From NCBI GenBank assembly GCA_010015655.1, contig ML976757.1, positions 199,305-242,747 of the forward strand: DNA of 43,443 bases, in the 5' to 3' direction. The stretch's first letter is position 1, and every line of letters begins with the position of its first letter. The notes beneath the pieces are model-generated. The model ran no database searches. It saw nothing but the letters and a program-made list of their open reading frames with translations, and was not told the DNA's origin. A program made the position numbers and the translations under genes. Of this stretch, positions 1 to 9,693 are shown one piece after another. The stretch comes from Bimuria novae-zelandiae CBS 107.79 (taxonomy: Eukaryota > Ascomycota > Dothideomycetes > Pleosporales > Didymosphaeriaceae).

Positions 1-557
1 CCCACCGTAATTTCGGAGTGATGCTTCTTTACGTGGGTAACCAGTGCACCTCGAGTTTTCAGCGCGTTCTAAACACGTTAGTAACACAACTAACAAAAAG
101 TTTTGAAGCGTGAGAATATGTCTAGAACATGTTAGGAATATGGTTTTCTTACCCCACAGAGCTCGTCGCCCACCTTCGCCCTACAGTATATCTCCCCAAA
201 GTGTATCGTGACCTCGCCGCTAGTGTTCTGAACATGTTAGGAACCGGTTGAGATCGTGTACAGGTTACACGCACTTCTTCGAAAGGGTCGCAACCAAAGG
301 GAGGGCAACCAAGCTCGCTATAGGCTTTGTAGGCTGGCTAGAACACGTTTAGATGAGGTACAGAACGTCTTAAGGTGTATTACACTCATAAGCAGCTGTT
401 TGGACATGATAAGAACCTGTTGTTGAGAGGAAATAAAGTTGTTGGTAGGGTTAGGTAAGAGGCAAAATTTCGTTGGTGGGGTCACCTTTGGCGTGGTGGG
501 ATTACCTAAGCGTTGGTAAGCCGAGGCTTTCGGTGTGGTGGGGTTAACTGCAACCAC
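1..557. other. Gene-free stretch with a recurring 14-18 bp motif
   Basis: No convincing coding region is visible. A loosely conserved motif of the form GAACAYGTTAGGAA recurs near 66-81, 122-138, 226-242, 338-351 and, more weakly, 403-418. In this position, ahead of a minisatellite and the Zn2Cys6 gene, it could be a regulatory repeat or a degenerate older satellite. The sequence cannot tell these apart. Confidence 0.35.
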
Positions 558-738
558 CCTTTCACCAATCAGCCCTTCATAGAACAGCCTTTCATCGACC
601 AGCCTTCCATCGACCAGCCTTCCATCGACCAGCCTTTCGTCGACCAGCCTTTCATCGACCAGCCTTTCATCAATCAGCCTTCCATCGACCAGCCTTTTAT
701 CGACCAGTCTTTCATCGACCAGCCTTTCATCGACCAGC
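558..738. repeat. 15-bp minisatellite, about 12 units
   Basis: This is a tandem array with period 15, unit CAGCCTTTCATCGAC. Substitutions between units are C/T, G/A and an occasional AAT for GAC. Because 15 is a multiple of three, the array is open in several frames; one plus frame reads as a QPFID repeat and the minus strand as an LVDER-like repeat. That alone is not evidence of coding. The array stops immediately before the ATG at 739 proposed for the Zn2Cys6 gene, so it probably lies in that gene's promoter or 5' UTR. Confidence 0.85.
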
Positions 739-2310
739 ATGTCTCCGGAGAACAACATCTCGTCGCGCAACCTACGGACAGACTGCTTGCGAGGTACTCG
801 AATTGTTTCTTTCCAAAATCTAAATCGTCGCAGGATGTCAACCCTTTAGCGGCTTTCGGTCCCCCTCCTCGGCTTATTGAGAAACATTTGCCAAATTCTG
901 CAAAGCCTGTTCGATGTATTCATTGCTGGGCCAATAAGACGCAAGTATGTATATCCCCACCCCCAAAAGTGCGTCATCGGCTAGGAAGCCAACCTCTATA
1001 GTGCGAAAAATCAAAAGGAGAATCTCGCTGTAAACGATGTGTCAGAAAAGATCTATCTCTGCTAGTATGTCGCTTAGAACGGTTCACAGAGCATAAGCCG
1101 TTCGAAAAATGTAGGGTGCCGGTCCAGCTGCGCTGCAGTGATGCTAATAATTTCAGGGAGAAACGAAACATACGAAATGCTCTTTACTGAGGTCAAAAGG
1201 TTCTCGAGTCTTCCCATTACTGTGTGTCTGCGGCATTACGCCGATGGTCCTCTTCTATGGATTCAATGCTCTCCGTTCACCGTGACCCACAAGAATCAGG
1301 TGAATGCCCTTCGACAAGATCAATCCGGTTGGCATTGCACGGAAACGACAGCATATTGCTTGACTGGAGCTCAAGTTGATATAGCATCATATGTTCAGCA
1401 GTCCAAGCATTCTGCCTTGCAGGAAGCATGCCGTTCTCGCAATCCAATCTCTTTCTTCTTTAAAGCAGCCGGACCATACACAAATGTAAGAGATTGCCAC
1501 TATCCATATTTACACAGAGCTAACCCATCAAGGTCTTCATCATACAACAATGTATAGAGTTGTATACCGCCCTCCGACTTTTGAGACGAGCATGGAAATT
1601 TGCTGGCAATGAAACTCTGGGAATGGACACCATAGAACAAGAAGGATCTGCGTGGAGCGGAATCAGACCCGTGCCTCGTATGATCCAGAATCAACTAGGC
1701 CATCAACTAGAGTTACACATGATGACATTGGACAAGAAGATCTTGAAGGGTATCCAAGGTATGATGAGAGATCGAAAGCAGTGGGCCGTGACAACAATAG
1801 CCCTGGCTATTCTCTTACATACCCGTGAGCTAGATATTGGCAGAAATCTGTACTGGAGTCGCTACGCAGACCCGGTACGAATCCGTCTTCTATTGAATAC
1901 CATAGGCTAACATATCAAGGCCGGATTTTGGATACACCCGTCAAAGCCCAAGTTTCTTATTGAAGAAGCAACCATCTCTTGCAACTCGTTGCTTTCACAC
2001 TACCGCTGCGTATGGGGGCTTACACCTTTAAGCCTGAATTGGTCTTTACAGAAATCAAAAGATATGGTGGCGAATGAAGAGAGAGCAATCAAGTTTATAC
2101 AGCGACTCCAAAAATATGTGCAGCGCCTCGGTGAGTCGTATAAGTGCTTCTGTCCTTGCTTCAGTACATTAACACTAAACAGAGAAAGATGGTAGGATTG
2201 GTCATGAGGCAGGTAACATGTACAGAGATGGAGATCCAGACAGTGTGGGATTCACCATAAGTTCATTGTTGTTCAAGAAGGATAACTACGAGGCAAAGGG
2301 TGTTTGTTAA
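739..2310 (+). CDS. Zn2Cys6-type fungal protein, probable transcription regulator
   Basis: The spliced model is exons 739-793, 850-944, 1002-1110, 1157-1485, 1533-1874, 1920-2130 and 2183-2310. The six introns are 45-57 bp with GT-AG ends, several with GCTAAC or GCTAAT just before the acceptor, and the result is one open frame of 422 residues. Residues 41-73 carry six cysteines in C-X2-C-X6-C-X8-C-X2-C-X9-C spacing, the binuclear zinc cluster of fungal DNA-binding proteins; cysteines 41 and 44 are separated from cysteine 51 by the phase-0 intron 945-1001. The rest is unannotated fungal sequence with mixed helices and no recognised catalytic motif. Exon 1 and its intron are the weakest part, chosen because the long upstream frame has no ATG. 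The gene converges on the minus-strand gene ending at 2343. A nuclear regulatory role is inferred from the zinc cluster alone; target genes are unknown. Confidence 0.72.
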
Positions 2311-2342
2311 CTCTCGTTATAATTTCCCTATCGCTGAACATT

Positions 2343-2614
2343 TTACAAAGAATTTTCTCTTTGCGCGTGCTTGACGAACCCTTCGGGCACCTGTACCTTC
2401 TCCTGGATACCGTGTTGTATATATTTTGCACATGGATATTCATCAGCCTTCTCGCGTAGCGCCTCATCCAAGGTGGTGGTCTGAAACTCGAACTGCTTCG
2501 AAAGGAGAGAGTCATTTGCAAGTTGCTGGCTGTGCCACCGATACCGAAGTTTGCCGTCTGCCCCGCACCCTCGCCGGTGCTGCTGCCACTCTGTTTGGTG
2601 TTCTTGTCGCTCAT
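2343..2614 (-). pseudogene. Small conserved fungal protein, frame-broken
   Basis: Reading begins at ATG 2614 (MSDKNTKQSG...) but the more protein-like second half, containing QFEFQTTTLDEALREKADEY and PEGFVKHAQRE, lies in another frame that ends at TAA 2343-2345. I found no GT-AG pair with compatible phase to join the two, so a one-base indel or a missed exon is likely. The product would be about 90 residues, hydrophilic and helical, with no signal peptide or membrane segment. The function is not recognised. It converges tail to tail with the Zn2Cys6 gene, with stop codons about 30 bp apart. Confidence 0.5.
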
Positions 2615-2639
2615 GACGTGAGATGATTTCGTTCGACTC

Positions 2640-4115
2640 GTAGAAGGATAGGTAGGTGAGTCTTTCGATAAAAGCTAACTATCAGCACTTTATAACGCGC
2701 TGATTTGGGTTGGGGTGGCCGTCACCTGCGCCGGATCATCCCGCAAAGGCTCGGTTTTTCTGAAGCCCGGCGACCCCCCATCTGTGCAGGGGGATCACCT
2801 GCATCATCTAATAAGCGAATCCATTTAGAAGTAATGCTTTCGCCTTCTACAAGCTCTAAGTGCGGTCGAGAAACCCGAGCTCGACCAAGCGTCCGCGGTT
2901 GGAGGCGCTCGAAAAGGATAACGGCTCTGGTTAGGATAAAATTCCTCGTATCCTATGGACTGTTGGTGACTCGATGAAAGGTAGTTTGCCTTGGTGTCCG
3001 AACTGAGCCGCCGCTGAGCTGGGCGCCGCGCCGTGGACATAATCATGCTGTTGCCTCCGTTGAAACTCCCCATATAGACTAGACGGGTGAGCCATAGGCG
3101 CAGGCACGTAGCGCCCAACACTGCAGAAGCATCTACGTGTCCAATGGCAATTGTAAGCAACGTTGCTGAGAAATCGCGTGTTTTCTGTAGGTGGGGTGTT
3201 CTGGCGCGGTGCGCAGGAACTATATGCGCTAGCATATTGAATCTTCATCGCATATGTCCCCAACCCTCCAGTGTCTCTCACTCAAGACTACTGTGGTGGA
3301 TGGTCACTTCTTCATCAGCTCCTCGCGCCGTTCGATATATCGCCTATACATGCTGCACCGTGTTAGACCTTCTCGCTGTTGGCGGCGAGGGCGCGCCGCC
3401 AGGGTGGGGTTCTGGCAACCTACTCTACCACGTCTTCCAAGAAGCGCCGGTATTCAGGCCCTTGGATCCTCCTCATGTATAGTTTCGGCCAGCGTGTGGG
3501 AAGGAGGATCGAGCATCTCGCGTAGACCGCGGAGCAGGTGCGCAGGGCTTCACCATCCCAAGCGCCAGCCCCACTTGTCCGCGATGGTGCGATGCGGGAG
3601 CAGTTCTCGGAAAGCAAGAACCTGTCTGTGGGCCTGGCACCCGCTATAACAAGGGCTTCGCGCAAGCCTCATGCTCTGTTCCCCGCTTAAGCCGAGGAAG
3701 CACAGCCGATCCTACAAGTATCATGATGGTGCGAAGCTAATCCCCCACCCATCGGCCGGAAGTGAAGCCGTCTCAAAAGCAAGGTGCCTATGCCAAATCA
3801 ACCTCCCTGAGCGGACGGGTTGGCCGATTCCCAAGATATATCATGCACGTCCTCCCTCACAAGGCTAAGACGTCCTTCAGTCCTTCACCGGTTGCCTTCC
3901 TGCACGACCAGCTTGCATTGTCCTTGTCCGTAACGCCCTCCCACAACTTGCTTGTCCAATCGTGCCCTCGTGCTTTGCGCCCGCCCCACCGGATACATTT
4001 TTCGATGGAAATTAGACAGCTTATTGAGCCTGGGTCGTCTAGGGCAACCAGAGTCTGCACTACTGCTCTTTCATTCCAGTGTGTCCCTGACATACAACCC
4101 ATTTCCGATGCATCT
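2640..4115. other. Unassigned stretch, possible decayed gene on the minus strand
   Basis: Several 80-135 codon frames overlap here and none is clearly a gene. On the minus strand, 3420-3665 (ending RIQGPEYRRFLEDVVE) and parts of 2931-3281 (YVPAPMAHPSSLYGEFQRR) have protein-like composition but lie in different frames interrupted by stops. This could be a decayed multi-exon gene. Nothing supports a function. The plus frame running into the Myb gene from 3762 has no similarity to the second Myb copy upstream of about 4105, so it is treated as leader sequence. Confidence 0.25.
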
Positions 4116-5068
4116 ATGCCAGGTAGATGCGTTCTCCCACCCATTTCACAACTGTTGCAGTTGCCAAAAGGCCCGTCCTCCCAAGAACTGCCAGTCTCCG
4201 ATGAATCACCGCCTTCCCAGACGCCTGCCAAGCAGTCAAGATGGTCCACAGAAGAGGACGACCTTATCATTGAGCTACGCGGCCAGGGCAAGAAGTGGAG
4301 CGACATCGCCACACAATTACCCGGAAGGAGCAGCACTTCATGCCGTTTGCGCTACCAAAATTATTTGGAGAAGAACGTTATATGGGGTGAAGAGGATAAG
4401 AACAGGCTTGCAATGGTCTACGCTCGGTATGTAGCTCGCACGCACTCCACAATAGCTACGAGTCATCACAATAGTACGGGATTCACTGCAAATTTAGTCT
4501 TAATATGCTCAGTCCGCCTGTCACCGGCGCCGCGAGCTACATCGCCCATTTTCTGTATATGGCTGCGTGGTCCAAGGCCATATTACGGAGACGGCCGCTA
4601 ACTGTACACTGCAGATTCAAGGCCCAGATGTGGCAGGAAGTGGCGAAAGAGATGGGTATTCCATGGCGGTTGGCTGAGAGGATGCATTGGGAGCTCGGCG
4701 AACAAGCCATGAGTGCACGATTAGTGCCTTATGCTCTAGCATCAGTTCCCGCGCTGCAACACCAGCAACCACCATCACAGCCTCCTTTAGGCCCTATTTA
4801 TACGTATCAACGCCAGGGTCGAGCAGCCACCCCAACGCCTTCACAATTTCAATCCGGGGCGAACCCTATTAGCAGCACGGGAACGGCGCCGGCCCTGTCC
4901 AGTCTTAAGAGGTCGAATGCGGATGAACAGGGGAAACCATTTGCAAAGAGGAGGCGAGGAGGCGAAGGTAGCGGGTGGTCTCAGTATGAAAGGGACGGAG
5001 CAGCGCGGCCAACGAACAGTACACTTGGCGTACGGCTCGTGGTTCCGTACCGTGCACGGTTCACTTGA
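4116..5068 (+). CDS. Two-SANT/Myb DNA-binding protein, C-terminus altered by a MITE
   Basis: Exons are 4116-4426 and 4615-5068. The 188-bp intron 4427-4614 has donor GTATGT, branch CGCTAAC and acceptor CAG. The start ATG is chosen because the second copy of this gene at 12.16 kb is conserved from that codon. Residues 41-85 form a Myb/SANT repeat (RWSTEEDDLI...WSDIATQLPGRS...CRLRYQNYL) and residues 90-130 a second, weaker one (W90, then MWQEVAKEMG and MHWELGE). A Q/P/S-rich segment and a basic KRRRGG patch, a likely nuclear signal, follow. As it stands the protein has 254 residues, the last about 22 encoded by the foldback element 5001-5160. Leaving out that element and one target-site copy joins the frame to 5170-5432 without a stop. 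A nuclear transcription or chromatin role is inferred from the SANT repeats. Confidence 0.8.
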
Positions 5069-5160
5069 CAGTCTTTAAGAGAGAAAAAGACCAGCGTGTG
5101 GCACGTACACGGTACGGAACCACGAGCCGTACGCCAAGTGTACTGTTCGTTGGCCGCACT
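5001..5160. mobile_element. 160-bp foldback MITE with 9-bp target-site duplication
   Basis: The arms 5001-5057 and 5104-5160 are near-perfect inverted repeats (CAGYGCGGCC outermost, then ...CCGTAC) around a 46-bp centre. The 9-bp sequence GGGACGGAG occurs at 4992-5000 and again at 5161-5169, directly bordering the arms. Nine-base duplications with long inverted repeats point to a MULE-type MITE, though the CAG ends also resemble hAT MITEs. No coding capacity is present, so it was moved by an enzyme encoded elsewhere. The insertion lies inside the last coding exon of the Myb gene. Confidence 0.9.
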
Positions 5161-5169
5161 GGGACGGAG

Positions 5170-5432
5170 GGAGCCAGAAAGGTATTAGTCCTGATACACT
5201 GTTGCAGCGAAGTGAGACTGTGAGTGTGAAGGAAGAGCGCGGATCACTGGACTCTGGACACATTGATGGCGGGAATCTTCGGAACACGATATCACACATC
5301 GAGTTAATCCTCGATATCAAGACAACCGCACTTGCGCGAGCGCTGGCGGAATGGAGGAAAGAGCGGGGTATGATTCGCCTTGTGTATATGGATTGGAACC
5401 TACTCGAACAGTGGCAGTGGAGGAGCTCATAG
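5170..5432 (+). pseudogene. Detached C-terminal coding segment of the Myb gene
   Basis: This segment is open in the frame that follows from 5000 once the MITE and one target-site copy are left out; the joined length, 960 bases including both Myb exons, is exactly 320 codons. It encodes a hydrophilic helical tail with an acidic start (VKEERGSLDSG) and an Arg/Trp-rich end (LAEWRKERG). An alternative end uses a possible 44-bp intron 5368-5411 and continues in frame to a stop at about 5641. No start codon of its own need be assumed, and it is probably not translated now. Confidence 0.7.
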
Positions 5433-6070
5433 GCGAACCAGCTTTCGAGACGGCCACACGTTTGTCAAGAGTCAGAGATTGTGCTGGGTTTAATATCCTA
5501 ATTGCGTTCGAGCTCGAGGATATTACAAGCTGCGGCGGCGATCGCATAACCTTGTCGAATGGAGGGGCTCTTTCCCGTGAACGCATTGGGCACAATGAGT
5601 TTAACAGACTACGAGAAGCGGTCATACCATCCGTCAGCTGACATCCTATAAAGTCCTGACTGGCCCTCAGACACCAGCTGACTGAGGGAGGGGCAATTCG
5701 GGTTCCCAATCCTCAACACGAGAACCACGTACGGATTCATGGACCTACTGTCGGTGGGAGTGCCTACTTGCGGGTACCTTCCATCTCTTCTTTAAGCCGT
5801 ACCACGCTACTTGCCTTAACAAAGTAATTTACTTTAAAATTATTTAGTTTCGATAACGCATAAATATAAAAATAATATGTAGCAGCTTGCCTAGACCTTG
5901 ACACTGGGTTGCGTGTTTGCTATTAAGACGACATGATTGCAGGTTTCCATTTTCCATTTTCTATTTTCAATTGACCGTTGCTCGTTTCAGCATTCAAATT
6001 ACGACGAAGCAACCCTGACGAGATTTGAAAAACGGTTTCCGTGCTTCCGAAGCGCCTAGTCTCGTAATGA
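5433..6070. other. Intergenic, AT-rich, with a short TTTCCA run
   Basis: Apart from the possible alternative Myb tail up to about 5641, no gene is visible. 5815-5880 is very AT-rich and 5944-5972 is a TTTCCATTTTC-type simple repeat. No promoter or RNA gene can be supported. Confidence 0.4.
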
Positions 6071-6175
6071 TACAGTGGTGACCGAAACCGATTGATTGAT
6101 TGATTTATTACGCCCGGCTCACTCGCCTAAAGGGCCTTTTACGCTAACTACATAACATAGCTTACAGTGGTGACC
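6071..6175 (-). repeat. Short non-LTR retrotransposon tail between 13-bp direct repeats
   Basis: The sequence TACAGTGGTGACC is found at 6071-6083 and again at 6163-6175. Between them lies a (GATT)n tract followed by TTATTACGCCCGGCTC and about 50 more bases, closely like the segment at 18,313 that borders another non-LTR fragment. Read on the minus strand this is the 3' end of a non-LTR element with an AATC-type tail. The direct repeats fit the target duplication of a very short 5'-truncated copy. The first repeat also resembles the TA-flanked TIR end seen at 25,738 and 31,790. Confidence 0.5.
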
Positions 6176-6357
6176 TAACTCCCTCTAGCCCCTATAGATA
6201 ATCGTCCTTGTGTCTATTCATCCTAACTTTGTGTATCTTGAGTCCCTCCTAAGTGGTTAGTGGCAAGTTATCTTAGGGCCGTTCCCCTAAGTGTTCAGTG
6301 TCCCTTTGTCGGCAAATGAAGCAGAACCTGCTAAGTGAGAGGGTTAGTCTTTTCCTC

Positions 6358-6936
6358 CTACGTCCCGCTTGCTGTTTCTAGGCGCTTTGTCGCTATTGCG
6401 TATCGGATTGTCGCTTTCACTGCCTCTGTGTTCGGTGTCCATTTCTTCACTGGGTCCGTCTTTGCCCTCCCTCCAAGGTAGAATGAGAGGCTTCCCCTTA
6501 GCGTGTCTGATTGCTCTAACATTTGTTCCCTAAGCGTGTCCCATCTCGCGCACCGAAAGAGGAAGTGTTCAGGTGTTTCCGTGTGACCACACGTACATGC
6601 CCTTGAATCCACTACTCTAATCTGGTAGAGATATGCGTTTAGCCGTATCATCCCTGTGCGTAGCTGTGCTAACACGGTCGCTTCTTGTCTGCTGAGGTTG
6701 TCGTATAACTTGCGGGTGTGTCGTCCTGGTAGTGCTGCATCTATCCGCTTGCTATATGCTCCTGTGCCGCCTGGCAGAGTCCTTTTTGCAAGTATTGATT
6801 TGTATGTATCTAAGATAATACATTGCAGAGGCGGCACGTGTCCACCTACATAGACCCTCTGCCTTGCATCGCCTTCGATCCATATCCGCATCCTTCGCGG
6901 GGCACAACCAGCTAGCAAGTCAATACCAGTGTGCAC
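6358..6936 (-). pseudogene. Non-LTR retrotransposon (Tad1-like) polyprotein, C-terminal fragment
   Basis: A 192-codon frame encodes the C-terminal end of a fungal LINE polyprotein. The segment TGAYSKRIDAALPGRHTRKL, then LAQLRTG and a Cys/His cluster CTCGHTETPEHFLFRCARW, is characteristic of the region after the RNase H domain in Tad1-like elements. Reverse transcriptase and endonuclease domains are absent, so the copy is 5'-truncated near 6936, as is usual for LINEs. The apparent start codon is only the first methionine left after truncation. The 3' UTR probably runs down to about 6176. Confidence 0.8.
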
Positions 6937-7826
6937 CTTAAGCCTACTCCAACAGCCACCCTAAAGACTCCATCCTCGATGGCCATCCTCAGGATTCCGT
7001 CCTCTCAGCAGACCGACACGCGCGTCCGTCCTCTCGAGCCATATAGAAAGTGTCGTAACTGCGGTCCGCCCACCCAGTCTTCCGTCGCTTCCATTATATG
7101 CTGCGCCCCGCAGACTGTCAATCTGTTTCGCGCTGCCTTGCAAGATCTCTCCAACAAGGCCGACCGTGTCTCGCAGGAGTTCGCCCACTTGCATTCCCCC
7201 TGTACCCGGAACAGCCAAGCAACGCAGTGTTGTCCCTCCTACTAACCAAGGTGTCTCGTCGTTCTCTGCGTGGATTCAAGCGCGCCGGATCGTATCGTTC
7301 GCGTTTGTTTTAACCTGATCGTTCTATGCGTTTCTGTACGTTGTTGGTCCTCTAACCCGGTTGTATCCTCCTTCCGACAGAGCAGCCCGAGAGCACCCCA
7401 AGGGTGTCCTGTCCCACGACCTAGGCGTTATCGATTGTAGGATCGACTCGCAATCGTGTGTCGGATGGTTTTCAAAGTGTTCCCTTGTCGCTTGTTGGTG
7501 GTTGGGCCGGCGATGGCTCGTCCACCAGCAGCCCTGACCAGCGGACAGTGCTGGCCAGTCTTGACTCTTCTTAGCTCTGTAAAATACCCGGCGGCAAGGT
7601 ATTTACAGGTTCCCAGCCGACACCACGGGGAGGTGAGAGTCGTCGTCGTAGGAAAGGGAAACTTCTCGTCAACCGAAGTCCAACATGGCGAGCTAGTCCA
7701 TCTCTCAAGCTGGCGTGCGCGGCGAAACATACGGATGAGCACGGCTATTGCGAGGGCTTTTGGCAAGGCGTGCCCGCAATAGTCCGCCTACGAAATTATA
7801 CACTCCGAACTTCTCCAAGTACCTAG
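6937..7826. other. Unassigned stretch
   Basis: Overlapping open frames exist on both strands (for example 6961-7218 minus and 7456-7782 plus), but none has recognisable motifs, intron signals or consistent coding bias. Part may be upstream retrotransposon sequence. I see no RNA gene. Confidence 0.3.
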
Positions 7827-8015
7827 AAGAGGACGCCCCTCGAAAGATTAACGCGCTTACGTGATGCCGTATTCCATCCCGCACCACTCCGTATCGCATT
7901 CAGAGGCCATCACGTGTTGTTGTTCGGAGCAGACTACTATGCCAAGAAGAAAGCTGTTGAGTTAGCGGGGCAATCTAACTTTTATCACTTCGCTGTCAAC
8001 GTCTACCAACTCTGA
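7827..8015 (+). pseudogene. Possible terminal exon of an unknown gene
   Basis: A 62-codon open stretch after TAG 7824-7826 and ending at TGA 8013-8015 reads as plausible protein (RIAFRGHHVLLFGADYYAKK then AVELAGQSNFYHFAVNVY). Bases just upstream (GTACCTAG) could be an intron acceptor, which would make this a last exon, but I cannot place earlier exons with confidence. The function is not recognised. Confidence 0.3.
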
Positions 8016-8346
8016 AAGCACAAAGCATTCTCATTCCTGGCCCGTACGCGCCTCTTTATATCAACATGCAAGTACATCAGAAACCAGTTGTGTATTTAAT
8101 CTAACAAAAGTTAAGGTGCGAATTCCACACGACTATCAAGGTCACACCCGACGCCAACGCCCCAGGCGGCAACCGCATACAGAGGATTAGAGAGAAGAAG
8201 GACTGTGAACGCACGGATTGTAGACATTCTGATAACTACGTACCGCCAACGAACCCCTCAACAAGTACCTAGTCTTAGGCAAACCATGCTCATGATGGGA
8301 TGGTTGAAGGAGATTCATGTTGAAATAGGCAAATGAGATACATGGC
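8016..8346. other. Intergenic, nothing recognised
   Basis: No supported gene, repeat or RNA was seen between the possible exon ending at 8015 and the stop of the kinase gene at 8347. Confidence 0.3.
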
Positions 8347-9153
8347 TTATCTGGTTTGTCTCTGGACCTTGCTTCGCTCTTCAAGCCATCTTTGGATTTT
8401 ATCCAGCGCACTTCTATCGTGCTGCTCCGCCGATATCGTGAAGTCTTCGTCGATCCATCCTGGCGTCCCCGCGGTGATAAGTGTGCTCCCGAATGGCTGA
8501 CAAGAGCCATAATCAATAATGACAGGATCATCGTATTTATTGACCATAATATTCAATGGCGTGAGATCGTTGTGCGCAAGTCCAAGTGAATGAAGATGGT
8601 AGACCGCAGACGTCAACTTGCGTATACAGTTCTCAACGTTAAAGTGTTGCGCGCTCTTCTCTAGTCGATGCTGTAGCGTATCCGGAAGGCGATCCAAGAC
8701 AAGGCTGACGATACGACCACGTTTTATCAAGCAACCATGATACCTAACGATGTGTGGATGTGGGTGACGCCGGAGAAGCTCCATTGTTTCAGCTTCTTGT
8801 AACATAAGCTTCGGTAACAGGCCGGTACCTAAGAAGTCTAGGTGTAGTTTTGGCCTTTTCAAGAAGAGATTGTCGTCGTCAATTGGAGTTGAAACAACTG
8901 TAATGTTCGGAGGAGCCTTGGGGTACACATCCTCATCTGGAAGACGTTTTAAGCTTTCTCGAATATCTTTCTGATTTAAGTCGCACTTCCGAATGTTTGA
9001 CCGGCCGAAGTAGGCGATATATTCATCGGTAATGTAGCCAAAAGATGAATAGAGGAATATTGGATTGCCATGCTCATCGTCGTCTTCGGAGAACGCTTCG
9101 TAGCGGGGAGAAAGGTCTCGAGCTGAAAAGACTAGCAGCTCTTCGTTAACCAT
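8347..9153 (-). CDS. Fungal atypical protein kinase-like protein
   Basis: A kinase fold is recognisable from LFLKRPKL (beta-3 lysine), a helix with EAETMELL (candidate alpha-C glutamate), HPHIVRYHGC, the catalytic loop HNDLTPLNIMV and the metal-binding motif as DYG in place of DFG, followed by a short activation segment with TAGTPGWIDED. No glycine-rich loop is evident and HRD is HND, so activity is uncertain, although the catalytic Asp and Asn are kept. The first in-frame ATG is at 9153 (268 residues). The frame is open upstream to about 9283 through a protein-like segment (RRLDVTCAQSWQVPCDSR) without ATG, so an upstream exon or a lost start is likely. The C-terminus ends soon after the kinase core. 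Confidence 0.7.
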   Translation of the reverse strand: MVNEELLVFSARDLSPRYEAFSEDDDEHGNPIFLYSSFGYITDEYIAYFGRSNIRKCDLNQKDIRESLKRLPDEDVYPKAPPNITVVSTPIDDDNLFLKRPKLHLDFLGTGLLPKLMLQEAETMELLRRHPHPHIVRYHGCLIKRGRIVSLVLDRLPDTLQHRLEKSAQHFNVENCIRKLTSAVYHLHSLGLAHNDLTPLNIMVNKYDDPVIIDYGSCQPFGSTLITAGTPGWIDEDFTISAEQHDRSALDKIQRWLEERSKVQRQTR

Positions 9154-9693
9154 TATTTTGAGATGTTTTCGACGTCGAACGACATTGACAAGCGTGGAAA
9201 CGCGGGAGTCGCAGGGCACTTGCCAGGACTGTGCACACGTTACGTCTAGCCGTCTAATTTGATCAGATGCGGGGTCGGATTTTTATTTTTCCGACAATTG
9301 GCGGGTACGAGAAGCGAAGGCTTGAGTGGAATTTGTACGGCGTGCGCCATACGATACGAGAAACGGGATGGACCCCATGAAGGCTTGGTGACTAACTGCA
9401 TAATTCGCCCAGGAAAGTTTGAGCCAGGATGTCCACGGGTCAACGCAATGCAGCGGCTGGACCGGCCCAGCCAGGCCCGGACTGTTCATAGTGATCGAAG
9501 ATCGTGGGACGTACGGTATACCCCTCACTTGTTCTCAAATTACTTCGCCGACGACGTGGCTCGCAGATGCTCGGGATCAGTGCCCCCGCCCGCCTTGATC
9601 AACTCTGTAACCTGTGATGACCTGTCATGCACCTGCATGCATGGGCTAGGGAGTCAGACTCCGGGGTCCTATCCGGGCAAATGAAGCATTCAG
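9154..9693. other. Upstream part of the kinase gene and intergenic DNA
   Basis: Minus-strand frames at 9283-9528 may hold a missing N-terminal exon of the kinase gene: one runs to TAA at about 9284, directly next to the open kinase frame. Otherwise no feature is visible. Confidence 0.3.

Noticed and set aside
558..738. CRISPR-like array
   Set aside because: The repeats are directly adjacent with no spacers, and the genome is eukaryotic.
318..770. 150-codon minus-strand frame with LVDER repeats
   Set aside because: It is the antisense shadow of the 15-bp minisatellite.
513..1001. 162-codon frame with QPFID repeats as the real N-terminus of the Zn2Cys6 protein
   Set aside because: It has no ATG (first codon TTG) and most of it is the minisatellite; a start at 739 with one extra intron gives a cleaner model. 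It remains a possible alternative if an upstream exon exists.
1875..1919. TAA at 1908-1910 and the frame change at about 1190 as pseudogene marks in the Zn2Cys6 gene
   Set aside because: Both are removed by well-formed short introns (1875-1919 and 1111-1156) that keep phase.
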